Part shown: positions 25,817-34,351 of the stretch, piece by piece
Numbering within the stretch: position 1 is the first letter of the stretch
How the letters are laid out: the number at the start of each line of letters is the position of its first letter
Source of the DNA: an uncultured Pontibacter sp.
GTDB taxonomy: Bacteria; Bacteroidota; Bacteroidia; Cytophagales; Hymenobacteraceae
Direction of reading: 5' to 3'
NCBI RefSeq assembly: GCF_947492645.1
Contig: NZ_CANLMZ010000010.1
Span: forward strand, 124,001-188,000
Length of the DNA stretch: 64,000 nt
The notes under the pieces: model-generated
Databases searched by the model: none
The model's input: the letters and a program-made list of their open reading frames with translations, nothing else
What the model was told of the DNA's origin: nothing
Program-made: the position numbers and the translations under genes

Positions 25817-26560
25817 ATGCCTTTTACAGCCGCGCATCCTGCCATTGTACTTCCGTTGAAGTATAAATTTCGCCGCCTCTTTTCTACTACAGGATTGGTA
25901 ATTGGCAGCATAGCTCCTGATTTTGCATACTTTATCAGCCCCCTTATCACAACTAAAGTCAGCCATACGTTAAAAGGTATACTTGTCTTCAATTTACCCG
26001 TCACCCTTATACTTGCTTTGCTTTTTCATGCAGTTGTAAGAGAGCAGCTTATTCGGTTTCTGCCTCCGTTTCTGGCACGCAGGGCTGCTGTGGCTGCACA
26101 TGCTAATTGGTTCAGGTATATGCGCCAAAACTGGCATATCTTCTTTATTTCAGCCTTTATAGGTATTTTATCGCACTTGTTCTGGGATAGCTTTACACAC
26201 TACTCAGGCTTTTTTGTGCGCCACTTCGCCATTCTCCGAAAGCCTGTTGATTTTTTGGGTTATGCTTTGCCCCTTTGCCGCTGGATACAGCATATCAGTA
26301 CAGTTGCTGGCCTGGCAGCAATTTCTTTATACATAAGCAAGTTGCCAGTTTATACTTTACAGCAACAGCGAAAGTATAAATGGTTATTTTTCTGGGCTTT
26401 CGTGATGGGATCTGGGCTGCTGCTGTTGCTCTATACCAGCCCCAATATAGCTAGCATAAACCAGGTAGAACGATGGGTAGTGCGGTTTTTGAGCGGAGCC
26501 TTATCTGCGTTAATTATGCTGACGGCACTTTTAAAGGTGCGCCAATTGGTTTTAAAGTAA
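25817..26560 (+). CDS. DUF4184 family membrane protein
   Basis: A 247-residue protein beginning MPFTAAHPAIVLPLKY with GLVIGSIAPDFAYFI, the conserved His and Asp pattern of DUF4184, and about six membrane segments. A second conserved patch, GILSHLFWDSFTHYSGFF, gives further His/Asp residues that could bind metal. It is distantly reminiscent of the YdjM/DUF457 metal-dependent membrane hydrolases. Function unknown. The start is five bases after the PorE-like stop, so both are likely co-transcribed. Confidence 0.85.
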   Translation: MPFTAAHPAIVLPLKYKFRRLFSTTGLVIGSIAPDFAYFISPLITTKVSHTLKGILVFNLPVTLILALLFHAVVREQLIRFLPPFLARRAAVAAHANWFRYMRQNWHIFFISAFIGILSHLFWDSFTHYSGFFVRHFAILRKPVDFLGYALPLCRWIQHISTVAGLAAISLYISKLPVYTLQQQRKYKWLFFWAFVMGSGLLLLLYTSPNIASINQVERWVVRFLSGALSALIMLTALLKVRQLVLK

Positions 26561-26648
26561 GATTATAGGGGTTTGCAGGGTACTATTTGTGTGCTTACGC
26601 CACTGGGTATAAGCTGTGGCTAAGCTTGCGGAAAGAAAAAACCTGGTG

Positions 26649-27152
26649 CTATAGCGTGAACTTCTTCTGTTCTTCGCCACGCTGCAGTAATACGCTTTCA
26701 GTTTTGCCTTTGTAGTTCAGGTTTACGATGTTCATCTGGTCGCCAAAAACCTCAGTAAGGACTGCATTTTTCACATATAGTTGCGCCAGCGAGGCACTTT
26801 TAACAGGCACTTCCACGTACATCCACACCGCATCAGTTTCGGCTTCTGAGCCAAGTAGCTTATACTTTAACGCCTTACCTTTTGCCAGTTCAAAACTTAG
26901 TTTGGTTTGCAGATAGGCATAGAGTTGCTGCTGCTGCTCCGCAGAGTTGCTGTTGTAGGTTATTTTTGTTTTGGTAAACTTAGAAACCGCCTCTTCCAGG
27001 TCGTCAGTAAAAACCTTGAGCGCCACCTCCAGGGTTTGGGTGCGGGGGTTATACTTTATATCGGTAATGCTTGTATGGAAATCGTGCGCCAGCGCAGGAA
27101 AAAAAAACGATACCAGCAGGGCCAGCACCAAAAACAGAGTTTTATACTTCAT
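26649..27152 (-). CDS. DUF6702 family exported protein
   Basis: A 167-residue protein with a signal peptide (MKYKTLFLVLALLVSFFFPALA). HDFHTSITDIKYNPRTQTLEVALKVFTDDLE follows, the typical start of DUF6702, then a beta-rich domain ending LNYKGKTESVLLQ. Unknown role, probably periplasmic. The start follows the LysM gene stop by two bases, so both belong to one unit. Confidence 0.8.
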   Translation of the reverse strand: MKYKTLFLVLALLVSFFFPALAHDFHTSITDIKYNPRTQTLEVALKVFTDDLEEAVSKFTKTKITYNSNSAEQQQQLYAYLQTKLSFELAKGKALKYKLLGSEAETDAVWMYVEVPVKSASLAQLYVKNAVLTEVFGDQMNIVNLNYKGKTESVLLQRGEEQKKFTL

Positions 27153-27154
27153 AC

Positions 27155-28246
27155 TTATTTTCCAGAGGAAGGCAGGTCTGAAAGTACACGTTTTGCCATG
27201 GCAGGCATATTGTCGCTTACAATACGCTGCACATCGTTCATGTTAGACTCGTAATCTACACTTATCTTATTGCCAGACACCAACTCTCCTTTGTTATTGT
27301 AGATAGAGTAATGAACCAGGAAATTGCGCTCATAGTTCAGGGCAGCACGGTCCAGGCAGTTCTCATAGTTTGTTTTTACCTCAAACTGGTTAATGAAAAC
27401 ATAATAATCAATGCCATACTGGTTGTTGAAGTAGCTGAAGAAATTCGGGTCTTTCACTTTTACGCCAAAATGCTTTGTCGGGTCCTTGGCAACGGAAACC
27501 GGCTGAGTTTCTTTCTCACCACCCAGCTTCTCTTTCTGCCGTTGCACCCAATCCAAGGCTCCGCCTTTTTCCTCTTTTACTACTGGCTGGTTGTTATACT
27601 TAGATTGCTTGTTGTCCTGGTAGTTATAGCTAAGCGATTTATACAGGCGGCTAAGTTCGCTTACGCTGTCGCGGTAAACGCCTCCCAGCAAATGTATGGT
27701 TTCGTAACCTTCCGGAGCTAACAAAGCATTCAACCTGTTCCGGAAAACGTGGCGCACGTTTTGGCGCGGTATCTTTGATTTTTTGGCTATCTCATCATCC
27801 GCATCCGAAAAGTATAAGTATGGATCGAAGGGGATAACCATGACGCGACTTTTGGTTTTATGCTCGGCGGTGCGCGGTGCGGCGGCTCTGGAGGCAGAGT
27901 TACTTGCCACAGGTACTGTAGGAGCTGGTGCGGCTTTAGCTGCTGTTGGCTGTGGTTTTGGTTTGGCAACCTGCACACTTGCCATGGCCTTACGGTTCAG
28001 GTAAAGCGTCTGGCCTATCTGCAGTTTATACTCGTTCCATTTCTGAAGCGAATCCAAGGGAATATTAAAGCGGCGGGAAAGGCTGTAATAGGTGTCGCCT
28101 TGCTGTACCAGGTACACGCTATCGCCTTGTGCGGCAATAGCGTGCTGGTTTATAGTTGTAGGCCAGGCTGCGGGAGCAGCTTCGGCGGTGATAAAGGCAA
28201 ATACAAAAATTAAGTTTGTCAGGGCGTACTTCACGATGGCTTTCAT
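27155..28246 (-). CDS. LysM-domain exported protein
   Basis: A 363-residue protein with a signal peptide (about 1-24). One LysM domain covers about 44-87 (VYLVQQGDTYYSLSRRFNI...LQIGQTLYL), followed by a Pro/Ala-rich linker (95-130). The C-terminal domain of about 230 residues (VMVIPFDPYLYFSDADDEIAKKSK) is not recognised. LysM suggests peptidoglycan binding in the periplasm. It lies 13 bp after rseP and two bases before DUF6702. Confidence 0.85.
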   Translation of the reverse strand: MKAIVKYALTNLIFVFAFITAEAAPAAWPTTINQHAIAAQGDSVYLVQQGDTYYSLSRRFNIPLDSLQKWNEYKLQIGQTLYLNRKAMASVQVAKPKPQPTAAKAAPAPTVPVASNSASRAAAPRTAEHKTKSRVMVIPFDPYLYFSDADDEIAKKSKIPRQNVRHVFRNRLNALLAPEGYETIHLLGGVYRDSVSELSRLYKSLSYNYQDNKQSKYNNQPVVKEEKGGALDWVQRQKEKLGGEKETQPVSVAKDPTKHFGVKVKDPNFFSYFNNQYGIDYYVFINQFEVKTNYENCLDRAALNYERNFLVHYSIYNNKGELVSGNKISVDYESNMNDVQRIVSDNMPAMAKRVLSDLPSSGK

Positions 28247-28259
28247 GAGAGGATCTTGG

Positions 28260-29576
28260 TTAGAAGATTATCTTGAACACATCATTAAATATAGCAAATG
28301 CCATTAAGCCTAACAATAAAACCATACCCACTTTTTGGGCATTCTCTAAAAAATTATCAGATGGCTTGCGGCCGCTGATGATCTCGTAAGTAAGGAAAAC
28401 AACGTGACCACCGTCAAGCGCCGGAATAGGCAGGAAGTTCATGAACGCCAGCACCATAGACAGCATGGCCGTGATGTTCCAGAATTTGTACCAGCTAAAT
28501 GTATCTCCAAAAATCTGGGCAATGCCAATTGGGCCGCTCAACGATTTAGAAGCAGAAACCTCACCTCTGAATATTTTGCCAAAGCCTTTTAAATTTGCTG
28601 TGATTACGCCAAATGCCTGGTTCGTACCCATCGGGATAGACTCGCCTAAACTATAGTTCTTTGTAGCGAACTGCAGCAAAGGCACCTGCATAAAGCCAAG
28701 CGTGCCTTCTTCGCTCACTTCGGCCTTAAGTTTTATAGGTTTACCGTCACGCTCTACCATCATGGTTACTGCTTTGCCTGCATTGGCATGCAGCGCCTGC
28801 TGTAGCTCATGGAAAAACTTAATGCTCTCGTTGTTAATTCTGGTAATAAAATCGCCCTCCTGCAGGCCAGCTTTGGCTGCTGCGCTTCCGGCCATTACCT
28901 GTCCTACTTTAAACGGCTGCCTTGGCTGCACAAAGAACATACGGTCCTTGTCGTCGGCTACGCGGTCCATCAGGTTGGCTGGCACCTCAATTTTAACCTG
29001 CTGCCCGTTGCGCTCTACTGTGTAGTAGGCATTGCGTCCAAGTATGGCATCCATAGAGTACACATCCTCAAAGCGCTCCAGTTCTTTGCCATTTACAGCT
29101 ACTACCCTATCACCGGTCTGAAAGCCAATGTCTTTCCCGATCTCGTTAGGTACTACGCCATACTTTACTTCTTTTGCAGGTATGTACTGCTCGCCATAAT
29201 TGTAAGTAAGGGCGATGTAAATTACAATACCAGTAATCACGTTCACAATAATGCCGCCCATCATTACAATCAGGCGCTGCCAGGCTGGTTTTGCGCGAAA
29301 CTCCCACGGCTTCGGCTCTTCTTTCAGGGCTTCTGTATCCATGGACTCATCCACCATACCGGAAATCTTAACAAAACCGCCTAACGGGATAAGCCCCAGC
29401 ATGTATTCTGTCTCACCGAATTTTTTGCTGAAAATCTTTGGAGGAAAGCCGATGGCATACTTCTCTACGCGCATTCCAAACCACTTTGCTGCCAGCATGT
29501 GGCCAAGCTCGTGTAATCCTACCAGTATCGTCAGGCCCAGGATGAGCTGACCAACCATTACTAAAATATCCATCAA
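28260..29576 (-). CDS. rseP: Site-2 intramembrane zinc metalloprotease RseP
   Basis: A 438-residue protein. Zinc motif HELGH at 22-26 in the first membrane helix, two PDZ domains in the periplasmic region (one clear at about 225-290: QVMAGSAAAKAGLQEGDFI), the third zinc ligand in NFLPIPALDGG near residue 385, and a final helix. It cleaves anti-sigma factors and remnant signal peptides in the inner membrane. It follows dxr, a classic dxr-rseP order. Confidence 0.95.
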   Translation of the reverse strand: MMDILVMVGQLILGLTILVGLHELGHMLAAKWFGMRVEKYAIGFPPKIFSKKFGETEYMLGLIPLGGFVKISGMVDESMDTEALKEEPKPWEFRAKPAWQRLIVMMGGIIVNVITGIVIYIALTYNYGEQYIPAKEVKYGVVPNEIGKDIGFQTGDRVVAVNGKELERFEDVYSMDAILGRNAYYTVERNGQQVKIEVPANLMDRVADDKDRMFFVQPRQPFKVGQVMAGSAAAKAGLQEGDFITRINNESIKFFHELQQALHANAGKAVTMMVERDGKPIKLKAEVSEEGTLGFMQVPLLQFATKNYSLGESIPMGTNQAFGVITANLKGFGKIFRGEVSASKSLSGPIGIAQIFGDTFSWYKFWNITAMLSMVLAFMNFLPIPALDGGHVVFLTYEIISGRKPSDNFLENAQKVGMVLLLGLMAFAIFNDVFKIIF

Positions 29577-29622
29577 TAAAATCTTATTCTTGTTTTGCTA
29601 TGGCCCGCAAAGGCTACAGTTC

Positions 29623-30774
29623 TTAGTTATTTATGAGTTCAATAGCTTTTTCCCTAGCCTCTCTGTCTGTATCAACATAGTCTTCGAAGGAAGGATTCGC
29701 AATATACGCAACTTTTGCCATACAGCTTTCGATGATATCCGACATCTGCAGGAAACCTACTTCATCGCGAAGGAAAGCGGCTACGGCCACCTCGTTGGCA
29801 GCGTTCAGGATGCACGGCATGTTTCCGGCCTGTTCCATTGCTGTAAAAGCCAACTGCAGGTTTCGGAACGTTTCCAGGTCGGGCTGTTCGAAGGTAAGCT
29901 GCGGGTAATCCATAAAGTTAAAGCGCGGGAAATCGGACTTTAGCCTGTTAGGGTAAGCCAGTGCATACTGTATCGGCAACTTCATGTCGGGCAGGCCCAT
30001 TTGCGCCTTCATAGAGCCATCCTCAAACTGCACCAGCGAGTGGATAATTGACTGCGGATGCACCACTACTTCTATCTGCTCGTTTTTAAGGGCGAAGAGC
30101 CATTTGGCCTCGATCACCTCCAGGCCCTTGTTCATTAATGATGCCGAGTCGATTGTAATTTTAGCACCCATGTCCCAGTTGGGGTGTTTTAAGGCCTGTG
30201 CTTTTGTTACAGTAGCCAGTTCTGCTGCGGTACGCCCTCTAAACGGCCCACCAGAGGCTGTAAGTATAATTTTCTCGATCGGGTTATGAAACTCTCCTGC
30301 CAGGCATTGAAAAATAGCGCTGTGCTCCGAATCAACGGGGTAAATATTAACACCATACTCCTTCGCTAGATCTGTGATCAGTTGGCCGGCCACTACCAAC
30401 GTTTCTTTGTTGGCTAGCGCAATGTGCTTGCCCGCCTTGATGGCCCGGATAGTTGGCTGCAAACCGGCATAGCCTACCATAGCGGTAAGCACCATGTCTA
30501 CAGTACCCATCTCTACTACAGCATTAAGGGCATTTGCTCCGGCGTATACCTTGATGTCGGTGTGTTGCAAAGCACCCTGTACTTTATCGTAAAGGGCTTC
30601 GTTTGCAATTACAACGGTATTGGGGTTAAATTCCAGCGCTTGCTGTACCAGCAGGTCGGCGTTGCTGTGGGCAGTAAGCACCTCCAGTTCAAAACTATCG
30701 GGGTTTGCCTTTATAACCTCTAAGGCTTGCGTACCGATAGAACCGGTAGAGCCAAGTATGGCAATTCTTTTCAT
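29623..30774 (-). CDS. dxr: 1-deoxy-D-xylulose 5-phosphate reductoisomerase
   Basis: A 383-residue enzyme converting DXP to MEP in isoprenoid synthesis. NADPH motif GSTGSIGTQ at 8-16; metal and substrate residues in PVDSEHSAIFQ and SASGGPFRGR-like TASGGPF; then KITIDSASLMNKGLEVIEAKWLF. Complete and standard length. It is transcribed with rseP, 46 bp apart. Confidence 0.97.
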   Translation of the reverse strand: MKRIAILGSTGSIGTQALEVIKANPDSFELEVLTAHSNADLLVQQALEFNPNTVVIANEALYDKVQGALQHTDIKVYAGANALNAVVEMGTVDMVLTAMVGYAGLQPTIRAIKAGKHIALANKETLVVAGQLITDLAKEYGVNIYPVDSEHSAIFQCLAGEFHNPIEKIILTASGGPFRGRTAAELATVTKAQALKHPNWDMGAKITIDSASLMNKGLEVIEAKWLFALKNEQIEVVVHPQSIIHSLVQFEDGSMKAQMGLPDMKLPIQYALAYPNRLKSDFPRFNFMDYPQLTFEQPDLETFRNLQLAFTAMEQAGNMPCILNAANEVAVAAFLRDEVGFLQMSDIIESCMAKVAYIANPSFEDYVDTDREAREKAIELINN

Positions 30775-30842
30775 TTAATTTGAAGTATAAAGTATAAGTT
30801 GGAAAAGCGCCCAATCTATACTTCACGTGTCTTGAAAAAGTG

Positions 30843-32363
30843 TTAACTGTTAAACTTTGTTTGCTCCTCGTTTCCTATTGATAACAATCCATCAGCCAGG
30901 TTTCTATCATTACTTAAACGTGGCACCTTATTTTGGCCACCCAGTTTACCCTGAGACTTCATATAGTTCCGGAAAGAGCCTTTTGGCAGCTCCGTAAGCT
31001 TTAGTTTATGCAATATGTTACCCACAATCAGGTCGTAGTAATACGAGTTGAGCCTTTGGAGCTGCTCGTCCAGTTCATCGGCAAAGGCTGTTGCATTATG
31101 CGGTGGTTTGGCAAACTCAACCAGCCACTCATGATACGATGCCCCCTGGCTCTGACTAACGTAGGGTGCTACTGTAAACTCTGTTAACTCTACCTCTGTA
31201 AACTTAGCCATCGTTGCCTTCATTGCCTTTTCTACTTCCTCGCCGATAACATGCTCGCCAAAGGCTGATATAAAGTGCTTAATGCGGCCGCTTACCACTA
31301 TTTTATAGGGCTTTACAGATGTGAACTTCACGGTGTCGCCAATAGAATAAGCCCAAAGCCCGGCGTTGCTGCTCACTACTAAAGCATAATTCACGCCAAC
31401 TTCTACTTCGCCAATGGTTAAGCGGGTAGGGTTCTCGTTGAAATACTCTGAAACAGGTATAAATTCGTAAAAGATGCCTGTATCAAGCAGCAGCAGCAGC
31501 CCCGAATCGTTTTGCTTGTCCTGGTACGCAAAAAAGCCCTCTGATGCCGGAAACAGCTCAATAGAATCTACCTGCTTGCCAATAGACTCGAACAGTTTTT
31601 TGCGATAAGGCTCAAAATTAACGCCTCCGTAAACAAACAAATTAAAGCTCGGGAAAATGTCTTTTATCGACTTCCCCGTCTGCCGCATAAGTTTATCAAA
31701 GTACATCTGCACCCAAGGCGGTATCCCTGAAATCAGGGTCATGTCCTGGTCGATGGTTTCTTCGATTATCTGGTCCAGCTTGTTTTCCCAATCTTCAATG
31801 CAGTTGGTTCTGTAGCTTGGTAACTGGTTTGTGCGCAGGTAACCGGGCACATGGTGGTTAGCTATGCCAGACAAACGCCCTGTATTTATTCCGCCAACCT
31901 CTTCCAGCTCCGGGCTCCCGGATAAGAATATCATCTTCCCATCCAGAAAATCAGACTTACCGGTATCGTGCACATAAGCCAATAAAGCATTGCGGGCACC
32001 GTTTATGTGGTTCGAAATAGAATCTCTGGAGATAGGGATATACTTTGTGCCCGAAGTAGTGCCCGATGTTTTTGCCAGGTAAAGCGGCTTGCCAGGCCAG
32101 AGCACATCTTTCTCGCCTTCTTTTACTTTTATGAAATACTGGCTCAGGCCCTCATAATCGCGAACGGGCACAGCTTTCACAAAATCTGCATGCGATTTTA
32201 TGTTGCTGAATTTATGGTCGCGACCAAACAAGGTGTTTTGAGCTTTGCTTATTATCTTCTGAAAAACTGCCTGCTGTGCTTCCACCGGATTCTCCATCCA
32301 ACGCAGGTTCTTTTTATGCACATAGGCAGCAAGCGGTTTGCTCAACAATGCTTTTACACCCAT
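30843..32363 (-). CDS. GH3 auxin-responsive promoter family protein
   Basis: A 506-residue GH3-type acyl-adenylate enzyme. The ATP motif KTSGTTSGTKYIPIS lies near 110-124, then YGGVNFEPYRKKLFESIG and SIGDTVKFTS, the GH3 form of the ANL fold. Plant relatives couple amino acids to hormones; bacterial members are common in Bacteroidota and their substrate is not known. It stands alone with 68 bp to dxr, where a tandem AAGTATA repeat occurs (30783-30796). Confidence 0.9.
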   Translation of the reverse strand: MGVKALLSKPLAAYVHKKNLRWMENPVEAQQAVFQKIISKAQNTLFGRDHKFSNIKSHADFVKAVPVRDYEGLSQYFIKVKEGEKDVLWPGKPLYLAKTSGTTSGTKYIPISRDSISNHINGARNALLAYVHDTGKSDFLDGKMIFLSGSPELEEVGGINTGRLSGIANHHVPGYLRTNQLPSYRTNCIEDWENKLDQIIEETIDQDMTLISGIPPWVQMYFDKLMRQTGKSIKDIFPSFNLFVYGGVNFEPYRKKLFESIGKQVDSIELFPASEGFFAYQDKQNDSGLLLLLDTGIFYEFIPVSEYFNENPTRLTIGEVEVGVNYALVVSSNAGLWAYSIGDTVKFTSVKPYKIVVSGRIKHFISAFGEHVIGEEVEKAMKATMAKFTEVELTEFTVAPYVSQSQGASYHEWLVEFAKPPHNATAFADELDEQLQRLNSYYYDLIVGNILHKLKLTELPKGSFRNYMKSQGKLGGQNKVPRLSNDRNLADGLLSIGNEEQTKFNS

Positions 32364-32524
32364 ACATTCTGTTTTTGTGTGATGGTAAATATAGCCAGAT
32401 TAACCAGTATTGCCATATCGTCAGCTAATTTCAGCGGCTTAGCTCTTTAATTTTATACATCTACTGTAACATACAAAGGCTATTTGCACTATTAATGTGT
32501 TAAACCTTAACTAAATAAAAAGCT

Positions 32525-32959
32525 ATGAGAGAACATAATGCAGAGGCTACCTGGAAAAAAGGCCTGAAAGACGGAGAAGGAAACATTAAAACCGGAAACG
32601 GCACTATCGAGTCGGCATACAGCTACGGCACACGCTTTGGCCACGAAACCAATGGCACCACCCCCGAAGAACTTATAGGCGCCGCACACGCAGGTTGCTA
32701 CTCTATGTTTTTGAGCGCCTTGCTGGGCAAAGAGAGTTACACACCGGATTATATACACACAAAAGCGAAAGTTATACTTGGCGAGAAGGACGGCGCACCT
32801 TTGGTAGAGCGGATAGATTTAACTGTTGAGGCCAAAGTACCGAAACTATCTAACGAGGACCTTCAGAAACTTGCACAGGAGGCAAAAGAGAAATGTCCTA
32901 TATCGAAAGCCCTTTCTGCTGTACCGGAGATTGGTTTGAAGGCAACTTTAATTGAATAA
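32525..32959 (+). CDS. OsmC-type peroxiredoxin
   Basis: A 144-residue OsmC/Ohr-fold protein with the two reactive cysteines Cys58 (AHAGCYSMFLS) and Cys124 (KEKCPISKAL), the pair used to reduce organic hydroperoxides. N-terminal ATWKKGLKDGEG matches the OsmC subgroup. Complete. It is transcribed away from GH3 across a 160 bp gap. Confidence 0.93.
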   Translation: MREHNAEATWKKGLKDGEGNIKTGNGTIESAYSYGTRFGHETNGTTPEELIGAAHAGCYSMFLSALLGKESYTPDYIHTKAKVILGEKDGAPLVERIDLTVEAKVPKLSNEDLQKLAQEAKEKCPISKALSAVPEIGLKATLIE

Positions 32960-33017
32960 ATTATTATATTGCACTAAGATATGAGATAAACCTGAAGTTT
33001 CACCAAATCACCTTAAC

Positions 33018-33530
33018 ATGGCAGTACCCGGTAGTAGTAACGCACGATCGTCGCTGATTGTGCAGCTAAGCCCAACAAAAAGTGCAAAACTCTCTTTTAC
33101 AGTACAAATTATACTTACACTTTTTTGGCTGGCCTGGGCTGCAATGCTGCTCGTAACCGGAGAAGGTGAAAACGGACAAGGCTACTTATACTATGTTTTT
33201 TTTGGGCTTGCGCTTATTTTTTTCATGTATGTGGTGCTGCAAAATACTTCTATTTTCGGAGTACAATCTTACATAGAAGTCACGCCCCAATACATTGTGC
33301 AAAAGTATGGTGTATTCAGAACAAAGCACATCGTTTCGATACCTGACATAGAGGCCATGCATGTATCGCCGTATGCCCTTAGAATCTCGCTTAAAGATGA
33401 AAGCAAGGTATACATGGATTTAAAGCAGGTGCGTAAAAAGCGAGACCTGGAGAAGATCAAGAACAGAGTAAAGGATATTGCCGCAACCAACGGTTTCGCA
33501 CTTTCTGAGTCTGTTACCAACCGGCCATAA
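33018..33530 (+). CDS. Small membrane protein with PH-like (bPH/YdbS-type) domain
   Basis: A 170-residue protein with two membrane helices (about 27-46 and 56-76). A beta-rich cytoplasmic domain follows: SYIEVTPQYIVQKYGVFRTK, then IPDIEAMHVSPYALRISLKD, as in bacterial PH-like domains. Function unknown. It lies 58 bp after osmC and ends at a strong terminator. Confidence 0.65.
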   Translation: MAVPGSSNARSSLIVQLSPTKSAKLSFTVQIILTLFWLAWAAMLLVTGEGENGQGYLYYVFFGLALIFFMYVVLQNTSIFGVQSYIEVTPQYIVQKYGVFRTKHIVSIPDIEAMHVSPYALRISLKDESKVYMDLKQVRKKRDLEKIKNRVKDIAATNGFALSESVTNRP

Positions 33531-33547
33531 AAACAACTGGTTTACAC

Positions 33548-33596
33548 AAAAAAGAGAGCGGCCATACTTGTGCAAAGTATGGCCGCTCTCTTTTTT
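33548..33596. terminator. Bidirectional terminator with AAGTATG apex
   Basis: Perfect 22-bp stem from AAAAAAGAGAGCGGCC plus ATACTT to its complement ending TTTTTT, loop GTGCA. It serves the convergent genes ending at 33530 (+) and 33605 (-). The apex CATACTTGTGCAAAGTATG is the exact reverse complement of the apex of the terminator at 34291-34339. Confidence 0.9.
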
Positions 33597-33604
33597 GCCT
33601 GGTT

Positions 33605-33901
33605 TTACCGCTTCCCTTTTAAGATGGAAGTAAACCACCACATAAATTCAAGGTAATACCCTACCAGGAAAATAACTAAAATAAAGAGGACCAGCATTAT
33701 AAGCAGATCATCCACCGTCCAGGTTTTACCTTTTATCACTTTTACCAACCCAACAAGGCCATGCGTGGCAGCTGCTATAAAAAGTAAGAAAACAAAGAGG
33801 ATGTTGGCTCCACCTGAATGGTTTAACAGGAATAAAGAACATAGCAGGAAGTATGTCAGGAAAATGATCAGTTGCCGTCTCAAAGCTAGCCAAATACCCA
33901 T
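33605..33901 (-). CDS. Small membrane protein of unknown function
   Basis: A 98-residue protein with three hydrophobic helices (about 9-27, 30-52 and 65-87) and short basic ends. There is a conserved-looking loop VKGKTWTVDDLL between helices 2 and 3. No family is recognised. It ends just inside the terminator at 33548-33596. Confidence 0.65.
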   Translation of the reverse strand: MGIWLALRRQLIIFLTYFLLCSLFLLNHSGGANILFVFLLFIAAATHGLVGLVKVIKGKTWTVDDLLIMLVLFILVIFLVGYYLEFMWWFTSILKGKR

Positions 33902-34290
33902 ACTACTTGTTTTATAGTTGCAAATTGAAGACCAATGCTACCTTATACTTATGCCGAACGCTAATTGGTTTTCCTGACGCTGTTGGTGTTTTCAATAACA
34001 ACTTGCACTACAGGATAACGGCTATTCTTCTTGCTGGTGAAAACGCGCAGCAAGGGCAGGCGATGAAGTATTATGTTCTGGTTGGTGTTTTCATTAACAG
34101 CGTAACGGTAGCGATGAAGCAGCAAACAACCGCACCCTCAACAACCTGACACTTGCAGCAGAAGAAGTATAAACAGTTGATGTTTGTAGGACTAAAGTTG
34201 CTGTTGGTGAAAACACCAGCAGCGGCGGGGTGACGTAAATTTCGCTTGCTACGAAAACACCTGGCAAATTAACATCTCTTAAGTCCTTTA
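33902..34290. other. Gene-free stretch with short interspersed inverted repeats
   Basis: About 390 bp with no convincing gene. The word CTGTTGGTGTTTTCA (33980-33994) recurs in direct form at 34081 (GTTGGTGTTTTCATTAACA) and in inverted form at 34208-34222 (TGAAAACACCAGCAG). A further related word lies at 34033 (GCTGGTGAAAAC). A plus-strand 80-codon frame crosses it, rich in VGVF and GENA-like repeats. It might be a decayed repeat protein or a structured RNA; I cannot decide. Confidence 0.4.
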
Positions 34291-34339
34291 TAAAACGAAG
34301 CGGGCCATACTTTGCACAAGTATGGCCCGCTTCGTTTTA
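34291..34339 (-). terminator. Terminator of dnaA with AAGTATG apex
   Basis: Perfect 22-bp stem, TAAAACGAAGCGGGCC plus ATACTT to its complement, loop TGCAC, 13 bp after the dnaA stop. It has a T run on both sides and could stop transcription from either direction. Confidence 0.85.
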
Positions 34340-34351
34340 CATGTATACTTA

